This document shows, in pieces, positions 5,502 to 6,413 of a stretch of DNA of 6,413 bases. The position numbers and the translations under genes were made by a program. Below the pieces are notes generated by a model, which worked only from the letters and a program-made list of their open reading frames with translations, made no database searches and was not told where the DNA came from. The stretch is from positions 1 to 6,413 of the forward strand of contig JBJMQW010000168.1 of the NCBI GenBank assembly GCA_045802495.1, read 5' to 3'. This DNA is from AP-15 sp045802495. Lineage in GTDB: Bacteria > Pseudomonadota > Alphaproteobacteria > ATCC43930 > CGMCC-115725. How positions within the stretch are numbered: position 1 is the stretch's first letter; the number at the start of each line of letters is the position of its first letter.

Positions 5502-5873
5502 ATGCGACGGCGCGCCTTCATTGCGGGCGCGGCAACGGCGCTGCCGATTGCGCTCGTCCCGAATATCGGTTCCTTTGCTGGCGAGATTCGAAAGGGAGCC
5601 ACGATGCAGGTGAAGCCCAATTCGATCTGGTTCGAGGACACTGCCAAGTTGACGCGTTGGCAAGAGTTGAAGAAAAGCGGCAAATCTACAGCATTGACTG
5701 CTTATCAAGACGAAGTGCTTTCTCACCGGGATGCATGGCAGTTTATTAAGCAGCTCGCCGTAAAAATCCTCAGCTACGAGCGGGGGAAAAACCAGGTCAA
5801 CGTGGAAATGAAGACTCCCGGCCGACTCCTCGGCAGCACATGGTTCGTAGATGCCGACGCTCTTCAGCACTAG
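5502..5873 (+). CDS. Small protein of unknown function with optional signal peptide
   Basis: The 123-aa form begins MRRRAFIAGAATALPIALVP, with an Arg-rich n-region and hydrophobic core. RRRAFI resembles a twin-arginine export motif and the common rhizobial MRRREFI leader. The body (~36-123) is soluble, with KPNSIWFEDTAKLTRWQELKK, then a helical AYQDEVLSHRDAWQFIKQLAVKILSYERGK, and ends VEMKTPGRLLGSTWFVDADALQH. I do not recognise a domain. The ATG at 5502 has GGAGG at 5489-5493, eight bases ahead. A second ATG (Met35, at 5604) has AAAGGGAG at 5591-5598, five bases ahead, and would give an 89-aa cytosolic protein lacking the leader. Which start is used is open. It stands alone, divergent from the cyclase. 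Opposite-strand frames over it lack ribosome sites and look like shadows. Confidence 0.65.
   Translation: MRRRAFIAGAATALPIALVPNIGSFAGEIRKGATMQVKPNSIWFEDTAKLTRWQELKKSGKSTALTAYQDEVLSHRDAWQFIKQLAVKILSYERGKNQVNVEMKTPGRLLGSTWFVDADALQH
5591..5606 (+). promoter_or_regulatory. Internal ribosome site and alternative start within the small unknown gene
   Basis: AAAGGGAG (5591-5598) followed after five bases by ATG (5604-5606) is a well-spaced translation start inside the 5502-5873 frame, right after the predicted signal peptide. It would yield a leaderless 89-aa product. Confidence 0.45.
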
Positions 5874-5988
5874 CAGCCCGCGACCTCAACAGAGCAGAGC
5901 CGTCGAAGAGGCGATGTGCACATCCTTCCAAATCAAGGCTTGTTGACACGTTGATGGACGTGAAACCCGCCTTGCCAAATACCTGCAT

Positions 5989-6293
5989 CTACGCCCCGAC
6001 ACAGCCTGCCCTTGATCGAAGCTGGAAGCCGGGCTTGCCGCGCAGGTAATGCGCCGCGTTGCTCATCACGCTGATATCGAGGCCGGCCTTGTGGTGCGCG
6101 TCGAGCACGTTCTCGACCATCATCGGGCAGCGGCCAGCCCAGGTGGGCCCGCTCCGCCCGTCATAGGTGCCGGTGTCCCCCGCCGCTCCTCGGGCGGGTA
6201 GACATGGGTGTGCCACTCGATGACCACGCGCTCGTGCCCCGCTTTCGGCTCCGGCCAAAGCAGCGTGAATTTGGCCGCAACATTCGCCGGTCG
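5989..6293 (-). pseudogene. Frameshifted, truncated amidohydrolase remnant (N-terminal part)
   Basis: Two minus-strand frames together read as the start of one metal-dependent TIM-barrel hydrolase (amidohydrolase 2 / aminocarboxymuconate-semialdehyde decarboxylase type). The first frame, open 6293 to about 6180, contains VVIEWHTHVYPPEE; its HTH is the metal-binding HxH motif that begins the barrel, and GTG 6227 is a possible original start. The second frame, from about 6180, continues DTGTYDGRSGPTWAGRCPMMVENVLDAHHKAGLDISVMSNAAHYLRGKPGF. The switch falls at or next to the C-run 6177-6181 (G-run in the gene) and fits one lost base. After LRGKPGF (about 6030) family resemblance stops, and the frame ends at a TAG (5991-5989). 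Intact family members are about 300 aa or more, so the body of the barrel and most catalytic residues are missing. The 120 bases to the right edge also show no convincing coding frame. A sequencing slip could explain the frameshift but not the truncation. Confidence 0.65.
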
Positions 6294-6297
6294 TCAA

Positions 6298-6413
6298 TCA
6301 GGAGCTGGGGGAGCGGGCCATATCCCCCGGAAAACGCCTCTTCGAGCGCGAGAGCGAGCTGGTGCTGCACTCTCCGGCTCCTGCACGCGGTCAGGCCGGC
6401 GCTTCAAATCGAC
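6298..6413. other. Right edge, nothing assigned
   Basis: Short minus-strand frames enter from the right edge. One, from GTG 6370, starts VQHQLALALEEAFSGGYGPLPQLLIDD and might be part of the same decayed locus, but it has no recognisable family and lies in a third frame relative to the amidohydrolase pieces. Confidence 0.25.

Noticed and set aside
5301..5870. 189-codon minus-strand frame overlapping the small unknown gene
   Set aside because: No ribosome site or recognisable domain; the plus-strand gene has a good Shine-Dalgarno and signal peptide.
5947..5962. Small hairpin (CACGT / ACGTG) downstream of the small unknown gene as terminator
   Set aside because: Only a 5-bp stem with no T-run, and it is over 70 bases past the stop.
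6402..6413. 12-base match between the right edge (minus strand) and 1036-1047, next to the inverted repeat arm
   Set aside because: A match of this length is expected about once by chance in a window of this size on both strands, and the extension is cut by the window edge.

Overview
The window is high-GC DNA whose gene content points to an alphaproteobacterium of the order Hyphomicrobiales (Bradyrhizobium/Rhodopseudomonas/Xanthobacteraceae-like). The evidence is a FeuP/FeuQ-like two-component system with an upstream PepSY protein, a 17-kDa-antigen-type lipoprotein, a diguanylate cyclase with an N-terminal region typical of that order, and a rhizobial-style inverted repeat. The placement rests on protein family resemblance from memory, not on a search.

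Layout. Position 1-351 (minus) is the 5' part of an unrecognised conserved protein that runs off the left edge. A near-palindromic intergenic repeat (431-512) separates it from a small glycine-zipper lipoprotein gene (520-999, minus). The gap 1000-1261 holds two adjacent hairpins, one of which looks like the terminator of the next operon. Position 1262-3609 (minus) is a tight three-gene operon, transcribed in the order PepSY periplasmic protein, OmpR/PhoP-class response regulator, PhoQ-class sensor histidine kinase. A direct repeat of the PhoP-box type lies just upstream of its first start codon and suggests autoregulation. A gap (3610-3946) follows, then a soluble GGDEF diguanylate cyclase (3947-4972, minus) whose better start is a GTG well inside the longest open frame. 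Position 4973-5501 shows no supported gene. A small plus-strand gene (5502-5873) has two well-placed Shine-Dalgarno/start pairs, one giving a secreted and one a cytosolic product. Position 5989-6293 (minus) is a frameshifted, truncated remnant of a metal-dependent amidohydrolase.

How it works together. The core is a signalling module. The PepSY protein is probably periplasmic and may modulate the kinase sensor domain. The kinase phosphorylates the regulator, which probably binds the repeat upstream of the operon. The diguanylate cyclase is a separate c-di-GMP input with no visible promoter link. DNA from about 3.65 to 5.97 kb looks less GC-rich by eye than the flanks and ends beside a gene remnant, so it may be a patchwork or accessory segment. 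No complete novel system (phage defence, CRISPR, toxin-antitoxin, mobile element) is evident.
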